DNA of 64,000 nucleotides from NCBI GenBank assembly GCA_016704565.1, contig JADIZV010000002.1, forward strand, positions 744,001 through 808,000, in the 5' to 3' direction. The notes under the pieces are model-generated. The model was given only the letters and a program-made list of their open reading frames with translations. It made no database searches and was not told the DNA's origin. Below are positions 25,908 through 33,595 of this stretch, one piece after another; the stretch's first letter is position 1, and the number at the start of each line of letters is the position of its first letter. The position numbers and the translations under genes were made by a program. This DNA comes from Candidatus Phosphoribacter baldrii. GTDB taxonomy: Bacteria > Actinomycetota > Actinomycetes > Actinomycetales > Dermatophilaceae.

Positions 25908-27565
25908 GAGGCCTGATCCAGGGCAGCGGTCACGTCGGCGACGGTGAGCAGCGGCAATGGGTGCAGGATTTTGGCCACCTGTGGCGCGAAGGCCGGTGAG
26001 CCGGTGAGGACCTCGTTGGTCGGCCCGTCGGCGACCACCTCGCCTTCGGCGAGGACGACGACGCGGTGCGCCACGTCGGCGACGAGCTCGACATCGTGGG
26101 TGGCCACGACGACCGCGTGCCCGTCGGCGGCCAGCTCCCGCAAAACACCGACGAGTCGGCGTTTGGCGGGATAGTCCAGCCCGCGGGTCGGCTCGTCGAG
26201 CAGGACGACCTGCGGGCGCCCGGCGAGGATGATCGACAGGGCCAGGGCCAGGCGTTGGCCCTCAGACAGGTCCCGGGGGTGTCGGTCGTCATCGACGGGC
26301 CCCGCGATCCGGGCGAGCAACGCCCGGGCCGTCCCGGCCGGCGCCCCGAAGTCGCGGTCGGCGGCTTGGCACTCGGCGGCGACGGAATCGGCATACAGGA
26401 GCAGGTCAGGGTCCTGCGGGACCAACCCGATGACGCGGACGCGGTCGCGGGGGGCGAGCCGTTCGGGGGCCGCACCGCCCACCAGCACGCGTCCGCCGGT
26501 CGCGGGCAGCTGTCCGGCGAGCGCCGCGAGGAGGGTCGACTTGCCGGCGCCATTGCGTCCCATGACCGCAGTGACGCTCCCCGGACCGATCTTGAGGGAC
26601 ACCCGGCGCAGGGCGTCGACCACACCGCGGCGGACCGACAGTCGATCGGTGTTGACGAGGGCGGCGTCGCTGTCTGCGCTCTTCCCGGCGACCGACGGGG
26701 CGGTCGGCTCGCCCGTGGACGGCCCGGTTCCCAGGGCTGAGAGCCGGGTGCGCAAGGTCCCGGCGCGGCGTCGGGCGTCCCGGATCGACAGGGGCAGTGG
26801 CGACCAGCCCATCCGGCGGCCCAGCTCGACGATCGGGGGGTGGACGGGGGAGAGGGCCATCGCCTCGGCCGGGTCGAGCAGCGCCGAGACGACGCCGTCG
26901 CGGACCAGGACGATCCGGTCGGCGTGTTGGACGACCCGCTCGAGGCGGTGCTCGGCGAGGACGACGGTGTAGCCGAGGTCATGGACCAGCCGGTGTAGTG
27001 CCGCGAGGACCTCTTCGGCCGCCACGGGGTCCAGCGCCGATGTCGGTTCGTCCAGGACGAGGACCCGGGGTCCGGCCGCGAGCACCGCGGCGATCGCGAC
27101 GCGCTGCTGCTGCCCACCGGACAGCTCGCGCAGGCTGCGCTCACGCAGGTCTGCCAGGCCCATGATGTCCAGGGTCTCCTCAAGCCGGCGGCGCATCGCT
27201 GCTGGCTCGACGCCGAGGGTCTCCATGCCGTAGGCAATCTCGTCCTCGACCGTGTCGGTGACGAAAGCCGACGTCGGATCCTGGACGACGAACCCGACCA
27301 GGTCGGCCAGGTCGCGCGGCCGATGCTCGCGGGTGTTGCGCCCGGCGACGACGACCGAGCCGGTGAGGGTGCCCCCGGAGAAGTGCGGCACCAGGCCGTT
27401 GAGGGTGCGCAGCAGGGTTGACTTGCCGGAGCCCGTCGGTCCGACGACAAGGACAAGTTCGCCTTCCCCGATGCGCAGGTCGGCGTCACGAAGGGCGGGG
27501 CGGGACGCACCGGTATACGTCACGGCGACGCCGCGTAGTTCGATGATGGCGCCGGGCTCGGTCAT
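25904..27565 (-). CDS. ECF transporter fused double ATPase (A and A')
   Basis: A 553-residue protein with two ABC ATPase domains in one chain. Domain 1 has Walker A GPTGSGKST, signature LSGGQQQRV and Walker B VLVLDEPTSALD. Domain 2 has GRNGAGKST, signature LSEGQRLAL and VVLLDEPTRGLD. The domains are joined by a linker of about 60 residues rich in Ser/Thr/Ala. The ATG at 27565 overlaps the T-component stop. It powers uptake with the T and S components encoded either side. Confidence 0.92.
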   Translation of the reverse strand: MTEPGAIIELRGVAVTYTGASRPALRDADLRIGEGELVLVVGPTGSGKSTLLRTLNGLVPHFSGGTLTGSVVVAGRNTREHRPRDLADLVGFVVQDPTSAFVTDTVEDEIAYGMETLGVEPAAMRRRLEETLDIMGLADLRERSLRELSGGQQQRVAIAAVLAAGPRVLVLDEPTSALDPVAAEEVLAALHRLVHDLGYTVVLAEHRLERVVQHADRIVLVRDGVVSALLDPAEAMALSPVHPPIVELGRRMGWSPLPLSIRDARRRAGTLRTRLSALGTGPSTGEPTAPSVAGKSADSDAALVNTDRLSVRRGVVDALRRVSLKIGPGSVTAVMGRNGAGKSTLLAALAGQLPATGGRVLVGGAAPERLAPRDRVRVIGLVPQDPDLLLYADSVAAECQAADRDFGAPAGTARALLARIAGPVDDDRHPRDLSEGQRLALALSIILAGRPQVVLLDEPTRGLDYPAKRRLVGVLRELAADGHAVVVATHDVELVADVAHRVVVLAEGEVVADGPTNEVLTGSPAFAPQVAKILHPLPLLTVADVTAALDQAS

Positions 27566-28698
27566 GCGGGCTCCAACTGGGCGGGGAGGATGGTGGCCCG
27601 CGCGTGGGCGAGCCGTGGAGGCACGGGGGTGAGCCAGGCGACCAGCAGGGCCGCGCCGATCGCCGACGCGGGAAGGGCTGGCAACGGTGGCCAGTCGAGG
27701 GGCACCTGGATGAGGGTGATGCCCGGCCACCCGTCGCCCTCGGCGTAGGTGAGCAGCGCCGCAGGGAGCATCCCGAGCGCGCAGGTCACCCATTCGGGGG
27801 CTCGCCATGGGTCGCGCCGGTATGCCGTCCGGGCATCTCTGCGGGCTCCGAGGATGAGCGAAAGGGCCAGCAGGCCGAGCCCGGCGCCGAGCATCGGCAG
27901 CCCGAGCCAGCCCTGGGCCGACGAGGAGAGCACGCCGTAGAGACCGGCGACGGTTCCGGCGCTCCCCGTGAGCGCAAGCACGCTGCCGATGATGCGGTCC
28001 CGACGACCACGGACTGCCGTGCGGCCATACCCTCGGGACTCCATCGAGGCGGCCAGGTCCAGTGATCTGTCCAACGCGCCTTCGAGCACCGGCACGGCCA
28101 GCCGGGCCAGCTCGCGCAGGCCCCGCCCGCTGTGGCCGCGGAGTCGGCGAGCCGCACGCACCCGTCCGGCGAGATCGACGAGGGCCGGCGCAAAGGTCAG
28201 CGCGACGACGACCGCGGTGCCGATGTCATAGAGCGTCGCTGGGGCATAGCGCAGCAGTCGCCGCGGGCTGGCCAGGGCGTTGGCGGCGCCGAGGCAGGCC
28301 AGGGTCGTGGCCAGCCGCAGTCCGTCAATCGCGGCGGCGACGACGGATTCGAGGGTGACCGCTCCGCCGAGGCGCAGTCCGGCGAACCACGACGGCAACC
28401 GGACCTGCGGGAGGTCGACGAGAACGACCTGGCCAGGCACACCGTTGCCCAGGACGATGGTGAGCACGACGCGCAGGGCGATGGCGAACAGCCCAATGAG
28501 CAGGAACGGCCGGAACGAGTCGAGGGCTCCGACCTCTCGGCGCTCCATAACGACCCAGCCCGCCACGGCCACGATGAGCAACAGCAGCCAAGGGTTGGTC
28601 GTGTGTGCGGCGGCGGTGGCCAGCCCCACGCCCCACACCCACCACGCCACGGGATGGAGCATCCGTGGCGTGACGCCGAAGCGGGTGGGGTGGGGCAT
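27562..28698 (-). CDS. ECF transporter transmembrane (T) component
   Basis: A 378-residue CbiQ/EcfT-family membrane protein. It has hydrophobic segments through residues 15-150 and the coupling-helix motif of the family, SMESRGYGR (the Ala/Ser-Arg-Gly type box that contacts the ATPases), near residue 215. Extra C-terminal membrane segments make it longer than most EcfT proteins (about 260 residues). A later ATG (MLHPVAWW) is an alternative start. It follows the SCO2322-type gene and overlaps the ATPase gene. Confidence 0.85.
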   Translation of the reverse strand: MPHPTRFGVTPRMLHPVAWWVWGVGLATAAAHTTNPWLLLLIVAVAGWVVMERREVGALDSFRPFLLIGLFAIALRVVLTIVLGNGVPGQVVLVDLPQVRLPSWFAGLRLGGAVTLESVVAAAIDGLRLATTLACLGAANALASPRRLLRYAPATLYDIGTAVVVALTFAPALVDLAGRVRAARRLRGHSGRGLRELARLAVPVLEGALDRSLDLAASMESRGYGRTAVRGRRDRIIGSVLALTGSAGTVAGLYGVLSSSAQGWLGLPMLGAGLGLLALSLILGARRDARTAYRRDPWRAPEWVTCALGMLPAALLTYAEGDGWPGITLIQVPLDWPPLPALPASAIGAALLVAWLTPVPPRLAHARATILPAQLEPA

Positions 28699-28730
28699 GG
28701 TGGCTGGTCGGTATGTGGCAGAAGTGGTGG

Positions 28731-29540
28731 TCAGCTACCGACGGGGCGACGACGGCGGACCCACGCGAACGCGAGCACGGCCGCGGCGAGGAACAGCACC
28801 ACCCAGATGGTCGGGCTGAGGCTGCTGGACGACGCAGGTGCTGGGGCAGTCGTTCCTGCGGTGGTTGCCGGGGCCACGGCGGTCGCGGTCGGTGTCGACG
28901 ACGGCGTTGCGGTCGGCGTCGGCATGGCGAGGGGGGTGTCGGCGGCCTTCTGGGCGTCGGTCAGTGTCGCCAAGGTGACTGAGCAGCCACTGGCCGGGTA
29001 GCCGCCGACCGCGCAGACCATTCCCTTTTCGGCGCGCACACCGCCGGCCCGGGCGAGCAGGTCGGCCCCGGTGGCCGTCGTCGGCACCACGACGCAGGCC
29101 GTGACCGGCGCGGGCGGGGACGTCTTGCCGTCGCCGTCAACATCGCGACCGAAGTCGACCACGAGGCCGACCCGCTTCTTTCCGGCCTCAGCCGGCGTGG
29201 ATCCGCACAGCTGCGCGAAGGTGGCGGTCAGGCGGGGCGGACGCGGCTTGGCGCCACCTTCGTCGATCATCCACCGCCAGCCTTCGACCGTGCCGTCGGC
29301 GGGGTTGGCCGTGGCGGCACCCACCTGGGAGTAGACCCAGCTGCCGTTGGTCTGCTGCCAATAGCCCCAGTAGACGAAGGAGTCGGCTGCCTGGGCGTGC
29401 GGGGCCACGCCCAGCAACGAGGCGAGGATGGCGATGACGGCAATGACGGGCGCAACCGCCCGGGACAGCCATGCGGCGCCGGGCGACCGGTGGGCCCGGC
29501 CGGGAACGTGTGCAGGAGTGGGGGATTGGGCGGGACTCAC
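28731..29540 (-). CDS. SCO2322-family surface protein of the ECF operon
   Basis: A 269-residue secreted, membrane-anchored protein starting at GTG 29540 after GAGGAGG. The signal peptide ends near PHAQAADS, the external domain carries YWGYWQQTNGSWVYSQVG and several cysteines (LCGSTP, TACVVV, MVCAVGG, SGCSVT), then a Thr/Pro/Ala-rich stalk and a C-terminal transmembrane helix with an Arg-rich tail. The arrangement matches SCO2322-type proteins, which occur with ECF transporters in actinobacteria. It is the first gene after the cobalamin riboswitch, so it may capture the corrinoid at the surface; that is inferred. Confidence 0.82.
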   Translation of the reverse strand: MSPAQSPTPAHVPGRAHRSPGAAWLSRAVAPVIAVIAILASLLGVAPHAQAADSFVYWGYWQQTNGSWVYSQVGAATANPADGTVEGWRWMIDEGGAKPRPPRLTATFAQLCGSTPAEAGKKRVGLVVDFGRDVDGDGKTSPPAPVTACVVVPTTATGADLLARAGGVRAEKGMVCAVGGYPASGCSVTLATLTDAQKAADTPLAMPTPTATPSSTPTATAVAPATTAGTTAPAPASSSSLSPTIWVVLFLAAAVLAFAWVRRRRPVGS

Positions 29541-29614
29541 GGTGGGACCTCCTCGGGGCCGGCGGGAGGCCCCGGGCGTGTCGCCCGACGCATCGCTCCG
29601 GTCCGCTTTCCACG

Positions 29615-29757
29615 ACGGACGATTGGTTGGAGCCGACACCGCCACAGGCGTTCCGACTTCCTCCGCGTCCGACCAAGGTCGGGGCGAGAGGTCACGGTTG
29701 CGGGACAGCGCCGGTCTTGCACCGGCTTCCCCCGTGGACGGGTCTCGGTGCATTGAC
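29615..29757 (-). promoter_or_regulatory. cobalamin riboswitch
   Basis: On the minus strand the conserved core GGGAAGCCGGTG...CTGTCCCGCAA is plain at about 29697-29730, followed by a B12-box-like AGTCGGAACGCCTG near 29645-29660. Closer to the gene, GGGGCC (29573-29568) and GGCCCC form a hairpin immediately before the ribosome site GAGGAGG, a plausible expression platform that hides or frees it. It lies in the leader of the SCO2322-ECF transporter operon, so the operon should be shut off by adenosylcobalamin. Confidence 0.9.
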
Positions 29758-29891
29758 AGTCCCATGCCGACGGTCACCGTGTCAAAGCTCCACCCCATGC
29801 GTTCGGTATGCCGTGCACCACCTCCGCGGGCACCTCGCCGGGCTGGTCCCGGGCAATTCCTGGATCCCCAGCACCGATTCGGCGTGTCGTC

Positions 29892-29936
29892 CTTACGGAA
29901 GCGTAAGTTACGCTATCGTAGGTTACGTCCTCGTAG
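29892..29936. promoter_or_regulatory. three tandem palindromes, likely TetR-type operators
   Basis: CTTACG-GAAG-CGTAAG (29892-29907), TTACG-CTAT-CGTAG (29908-29921) and TTACG-TCCT-CGTAG (29923-29936) share one pattern, TTACG-N4-CGTAR, with centres exactly 15 bases apart. They lie 27-71 bases upstream of the nitronate monooxygenase ATG. The form resembles operators of TetR-family repressors. No TetR gene is present in the window. Confidence 0.75.
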
Positions 29937-29962
29937 GTTCGAGACTCCCGAGAGGCCCTGAC

Positions 29963-31426
29963 ATGGCCGCCGCACCCGCCGTCCAACTCGCTGCCGCAAC
30001 GCTTCCCGTCGTCATCCAGGGAGGGATGGGCGTCGCAGTCTCCGACTGGCGGTTGGCCCGGGCCGTGTCACTCACCGGCCAGCTGGGTGTCGTCTCCGGC
30101 ACGGCGGTCGAGGTCCTGCTCACCCGGCGCTTGCAGAGCGGCGACCCGGGCGGGCACGTCCGCCGGGCGCTCGCCGCCTTCCCTCGCCACGAGGTGGCCC
30201 GCTGGATCCTCGACTCCTACTTCGTCGAAGGCGGCATCGCCGCCGACGCGCGCTTCGCCCAGGTGCCGCGGCATACCCTCGCCTCCTCGGTGCGCCTGCA
30301 GGAGCTGACGGTCGCCGCGGGCTTTGCCGAAGTCTTCCTCGCCAAAGAGGGGCACTCGGGCACGGTGGGGATCAACTTCCTGCGCAAGATCGAGCTGCCG
30401 CTCCCCGCAACGCTCTACGGCGCGATGCTCGCCGGCGTCGACTACGTGCTCGTCGGTGCCGGAAGCCCCGCGGACCTGCCCGGCATGATCCGCACCCTGG
30501 CCCGTCACGAGCCGGTCACGGTGTCGGTCAAGGTCATGGGCGCCCGCTCCGACGACAACGTCGGCGGGCTCACCTTCGACCCCGCGACCGTCCTGCCGCA
30601 GCGCCCGGCCAACCTCCCGCGTCCGCGGTTCGTGGCGATCGTCGCCTCGTCCGACCTGGCCCGCGGCCTGGCCGACAACCCGGAAACCCGCCCCGACGGC
30701 TTCGTCGTCGAAGGGGCCGCTGCCGGTGGGCACAACGCCCCGCCGCGCGGTCCGCGTCGGGTCGACGAGCTCGGCCAGCCGGTCTATGACGAGCGCGACG
30801 TTGTCGACCTTCCCGACATCCTCGCCCTAGGTCTGCCGGTCTGGCTGGCCGGCGGCTACGGCACGCCCGAGAAGGTCTGCGAAGCCCTCGCCCTCGGCGC
30901 GAGCGGCGTCCAGGTCGGCACCCTGTTCGCCTATAGCGATGAGTCCGGCTTCGACGCGGGCGTCAAGGCCCAGATGCGCGAGCGCGCGGTCGCGGGCGAC
31001 CTGCAGGTGCGCGCCGACTGGCGGGTCTCGCCGACCGGCTTCCCCTTCCGGGTCGCCGACATCCCGGGCACCCTCACCGACATCACCGTGCGCGAGGCGC
31101 GCAAGCCGGTTTGCGACCTCGGAGTCCTGCGGACGGCATACCTGCGGACCGACGGCGAGGTCGACTATCGCTGCCCCGCCGAGCCAATCGCCCAGTACGT
31201 CCGCAAGGGCGGGCGGGAGATGAACACCGAGGGCCGGCTCTGCCTGTGCAATGCCCTCTTCGCCAGCGCCGGTTTCCCGCAACGGCGCCCGGGCGGAGCC
31301 TGCGAGGCGCCGCTGGTCACCTCCGGAACCGACCTCGGTCCAGTCGTCCACCTCATCGGCGCCACTGACGGCCCGGGCTACAGTGCCGCCGAGGCCGTGG
31401 CGCACCTGCTCTCGCAGGTTGCCTGA
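29963..31426 (+). CDS. nitronate monooxygenase-like flavoprotein
   Basis: A 487-residue FMN-dependent TIM-barrel protein of the nitronate monooxygenase / 2-nitropropane dioxygenase family. Motifs: VVIQGGMGVAVSDWRLARAV at the N terminus, VEGAAAGGHNAPPRGPR with the conserved His, and the flavin phosphate region GLPVWLAGGYGTPEKV...GASGVQVGTLFAY. A Cys-containing C-terminal part (RLCLCNALFASAGF) exceeds the core enzyme. The ATG at 29963 follows the triple operator. Relatives oxidise nitronates or act in lipid metabolism; the substrate is not determined. Confidence 0.85.
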   Translation: MAAAPAVQLAAATLPVVIQGGMGVAVSDWRLARAVSLTGQLGVVSGTAVEVLLTRRLQSGDPGGHVRRALAAFPRHEVARWILDSYFVEGGIAADARFAQVPRHTLASSVRLQELTVAAGFAEVFLAKEGHSGTVGINFLRKIELPLPATLYGAMLAGVDYVLVGAGSPADLPGMIRTLARHEPVTVSVKVMGARSDDNVGGLTFDPATVLPQRPANLPRPRFVAIVASSDLARGLADNPETRPDGFVVEGAAAGGHNAPPRGPRRVDELGQPVYDERDVVDLPDILALGLPVWLAGGYGTPEKVCEALALGASGVQVGTLFAYSDESGFDAGVKAQMRERAVAGDLQVRADWRVSPTGFPFRVADIPGTLTDITVREARKPVCDLGVLRTAYLRTDGEVDYRCPAEPIAQYVRKGGREMNTEGRLCLCNALFASAGFPQRRPGGACEAPLVTSGTDLGPVVHLIGATDGPGYSAAEAVAHLLSQVA

Positions 31427-31467
31427 CCTACTCCATCCGGTGGTCCGCCGCCGCTAGCGTTGGGCGC

Positions 31468-32364
31468 ATGTCCCAGCGCCCGTATGCCGCCCCGCCCGGA
31501 CCCTGGCGCGCCTCCCGACCCGCCGTGGTCGGGCATCGCGGAGCCCGAGGACTCATCCCTGAGAACACCATCGCCAGCGTGCGAGCGGCCATCGACGCCG
31601 GGTGCTCAGGTGTCGAGCTCGACGTCAGACTCAGCGCCGACGGGCATGTCATCGTCTGGCATGACGCGACGCTTGATCCCCTCAAGTGTCGTTCGACCGA
31701 CGTCGATTACAGCGGCGCTCGGGTCGATGACCTCACCCTGGCCCAACTGCGAACCGTCGATGTCGGCAGCCCGCTATCCCCGAGATTCCCGAGGCAGCGC
31801 CCGGCTCACGACGAACGCATCGTCACCCTGGGGCAGCTGTTCGCAGCGTGTGCGCAGGCCACCGACGTGTGGTGGATCGTCGAGGTGAAGGTCGACCCAA
31901 CCGACCCTCGGGAGGTGAGCACGCGGCATACCCTCGTCGACCGGGTCCTGGCGAGCATTGCCGAGGCGGGGGTGCAGCGGCGCAGTTTCGTGCACTCCTT
32001 CGACTGGACCGTGTTGGAACTGGCCCGACAACTGGACCCCGAGCGCCCGAGATCGGCGCTGGCCGTTGTCGGCGACACCTTCGCGCCGGCCAGTCCCTGG
32101 TTGGGCCGCGTCAAGTGGGAGGATCACCGCGGCGATCTGGCGTCCGCGGCCAGCGAGTTGGAGGTCGCCGTGATCTCTCCCGACGTGCCCTCCTGCGACA
32201 TCGAGCTGGTGTCCCGAGCGCACGCCTTGAACCTTGCCGTCGTGCCGTGGACGGTCAACGACCCAGCCGAGATCCGGCGCCTGGTCAAAGCGGACGTCGA
32301 CGGGATCGTCACCGATGACCCTGATCTGGTCCTCGACGTGGTGCGCGGCGAGTTCCCCGGTTGA
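31468..32364 (+). CDS. glycerophosphodiester phosphodiesterase
   Basis: A 298-residue GDPD-family enzyme, which cleaves glycerophosphodiesters to glycerol-3-phosphate and an alcohol. HRGARGLIPENT at 23-34 gives the catalytic His and metal-ligand Glu, followed by GVELDVRLSADGHVIVWHD with the second catalytic His. There is no signal peptide, so it is a cytoplasmic (UgpQ-like) type. It is 41 bases downstream of the nitronate monooxygenase gene on the same strand. Confidence 0.92.
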   Translation: MSQRPYAAPPGPWRASRPAVVGHRGARGLIPENTIASVRAAIDAGCSGVELDVRLSADGHVIVWHDATLDPLKCRSTDVDYSGARVDDLTLAQLRTVDVGSPLSPRFPRQRPAHDERIVTLGQLFAACAQATDVWWIVEVKVDPTDPREVSTRHTLVDRVLASIAEAGVQRRSFVHSFDWTVLELARQLDPERPRSALAVVGDTFAPASPWLGRVKWEDHRGDLASAASELEVAVISPDVPSCDIELVSRAHALNLAVVPWTVNDPAEIRRLVKADVDGIVTDDPDLVLDVVRGEFPG

Positions 32365-32437
32365 CCCGTGCATCGCGTGCTCAGCTAACAGCGCGTCGTG
32401 TGGCGCGGGTCACGCTCTAGGGCCAGAATGGCCGGTT

Positions 32438-32899
32438 ATGAAGAACGCGTGGAAAGAGTTCAAGGCCTTCGCCATGGGCGGCAACATGCTCGACCTGGCG
32501 CTCGGCTTCATCATCGGGGCGGCGTTCGCGGCACTCGTCGAAAGCCTGGCCGGCAACGTGCTCATGCAGCTCGTCGCGGCGATCTTCGGCAAACCGGACT
32601 TCACCGAGCTGGTTCTCACGGTGAACAACGCCGAGATCAAATACGGCGCCTTCCTCACCGACTTCGTCGGCTTCCTGCTCATGGCGCTGGTCCTGTTCGG
32701 GATCGTCAAGGTGCTCAAGAAGGTTGGCATGGGCAACTTCCGTGCCCAGGGCCAGCGCGAGTGCCCCATGTGCAAGGAGTTCGTCTCGGTGGACGCGCTC
32801 AAGTGCAAGTGGTGCACGGCCGACATCGACCCCGACCTGCTCGAGGAAGAAGACCTGGAGATCCTCGAGGCCCGGCGCCGGACCGGCGAGAAGCCCTGA
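32438..32899 (+). CDS. mscL: large-conductance mechanosensitive channel with a Cys4 tail
   Basis: A 153-residue MscL. The amphipathic N terminus MKNAWKEFKAFAMGGNMLDLALGF, the first helix (about 15-45) and the second helix (about 72-95) are canonical. Instead of the usual C-terminal helical bundle, residues 109-126 form CPMC...CKWC, a four-cysteine zinc-ribbon-like knuckle on the cytoplasmic side, followed by an acidic helix. The channel releases solutes on hypo-osmotic shock. The Cys4 unit could bind zinc and alter gating or assembly; this is inferred. Confidence 0.93.
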   Translation: MKNAWKEFKAFAMGGNMLDLALGFIIGAAFAALVESLAGNVLMQLVAAIFGKPDFTELVLTVNNAEIKYGAFLTDFVGFLLMALVLFGIVKVLKKVGMGNFRAQGQRECPMCKEFVSVDALKCKWCTADIDPDLLEEEDLEILEARRRTGEKP

Positions 32900-32924
32900 C
32901 GGTCGGCTGACGTTCTTGTGACGG

Positions 32925-33251
32925 GTGGGTGACCGCGTGGACTCCGACGCGACCTACCGGTTCAGCGTGCCGCTGTGGCGCTGGCCGGGCGAGAGCCCGT
33001 GGCACTTCGTCACGCTGCCCGAGGATCAGTCCGACGAGATCGACGAACGCACCCGTGACGTGCAGCGAGGCTTCGGCTCGGTCCGCGTGCAGGTGGCGGT
33101 GGGGCACACGACGTGGGCCACGTCCCTGTTCCCGTCGACCGAGCACGGCGCCTACGTCCTGCCGATCAAGAAGGCGGTGCGTGCCGCCGAAGGGCTGACC
33201 CTCGGAGCTGACGTCGCTGTCACCATTCGGGTGCTCGACCTGCCCGGATAG
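32925..33251 (+). CDS. DUF1905-family protein
   Basis: A 108-residue protein matching the DUF1905 pattern: YRFSVPLWRWPGESPWHFVTLPEDQSDEI, GFGSVRVQVAVGHTTWATSLFP and YVLPIKKAVRAAEGL. It is a small beta-barrel-like fold of unknown function. Start is GTG at 32925; an alternative GTG lies four codons on. The 15-mer CGACCTGCCCGGATA at its end is repeated in tandem just after the stop codon (33237 and 33254), a small duplication. Confidence 0.85.
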   Translation: MGDRVDSDATYRFSVPLWRWPGESPWHFVTLPEDQSDEIDERTRDVQRGFGSVRVQVAVGHTTWATSLFPSTEHGAYVLPIKKAVRAAEGLTLGADVAVTIRVLDLPG

Positions 33252-33289
33252 TTCGACCTGCCCGGATAACCGGTCGGCCGACCCCGCGG

Positions 33290-33560
33290 CTGCCGATAGA
33301 ATCACCGGAGCGGCGACGACCCGGCCATCACCGGCGAGCCTCCGGAAGAACAGTCCACCTCCTACGGAGGCGGGCTCAGTAGAACCGGACGGGAGGGCCC
33401 GACACAGCCTGGTGAACAAAGAGCGGTCGTATGCCGTGTGCTCTCCACCCCGGGTCCGCCCGGGCGGGTGCGCGGGCGGCATACGGCAAGCGAGGTGGTA
33501 CCGCGGCACCCCCGGTGAGGTCCGGGAGCGTCGTCCTCGTCAAGGCAGGAGCCGGGCGAC
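33290..33560 (+). promoter_or_regulatory. T-box riboswitch in the ileS leader
   Basis: The T-box bulge AGGTGGTACCGCGG is at 33493-33506, with TGG (33496-33498) positioned to pair with the tRNA acceptor end. An ATC triplet at 33301-33303 is a fitting isoleucine specifier in a short stem I. GTGAACAAAGAGCGG at 33412-33426 matches the linker region of these elements. The element ends about 40-90 bases before the ileS start, so control of translation initiation is likely. A GTATGCCG/CGGCATAC pair (33429, 33478) forms a stem in its middle. Confidence 0.88.
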
Positions 33561-33595
33561 CGGCAGACCGGACGAGAGACGAGGCAGGCAGACCC

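Noticed and set aside
29932..29956. GGTTCGAGACTCC resembling a tRNA T-arm
   Set aside because: The flanking bases do not pair as a T stem and there is no acceptor or anticodon arm; the bases belong to the operator array.
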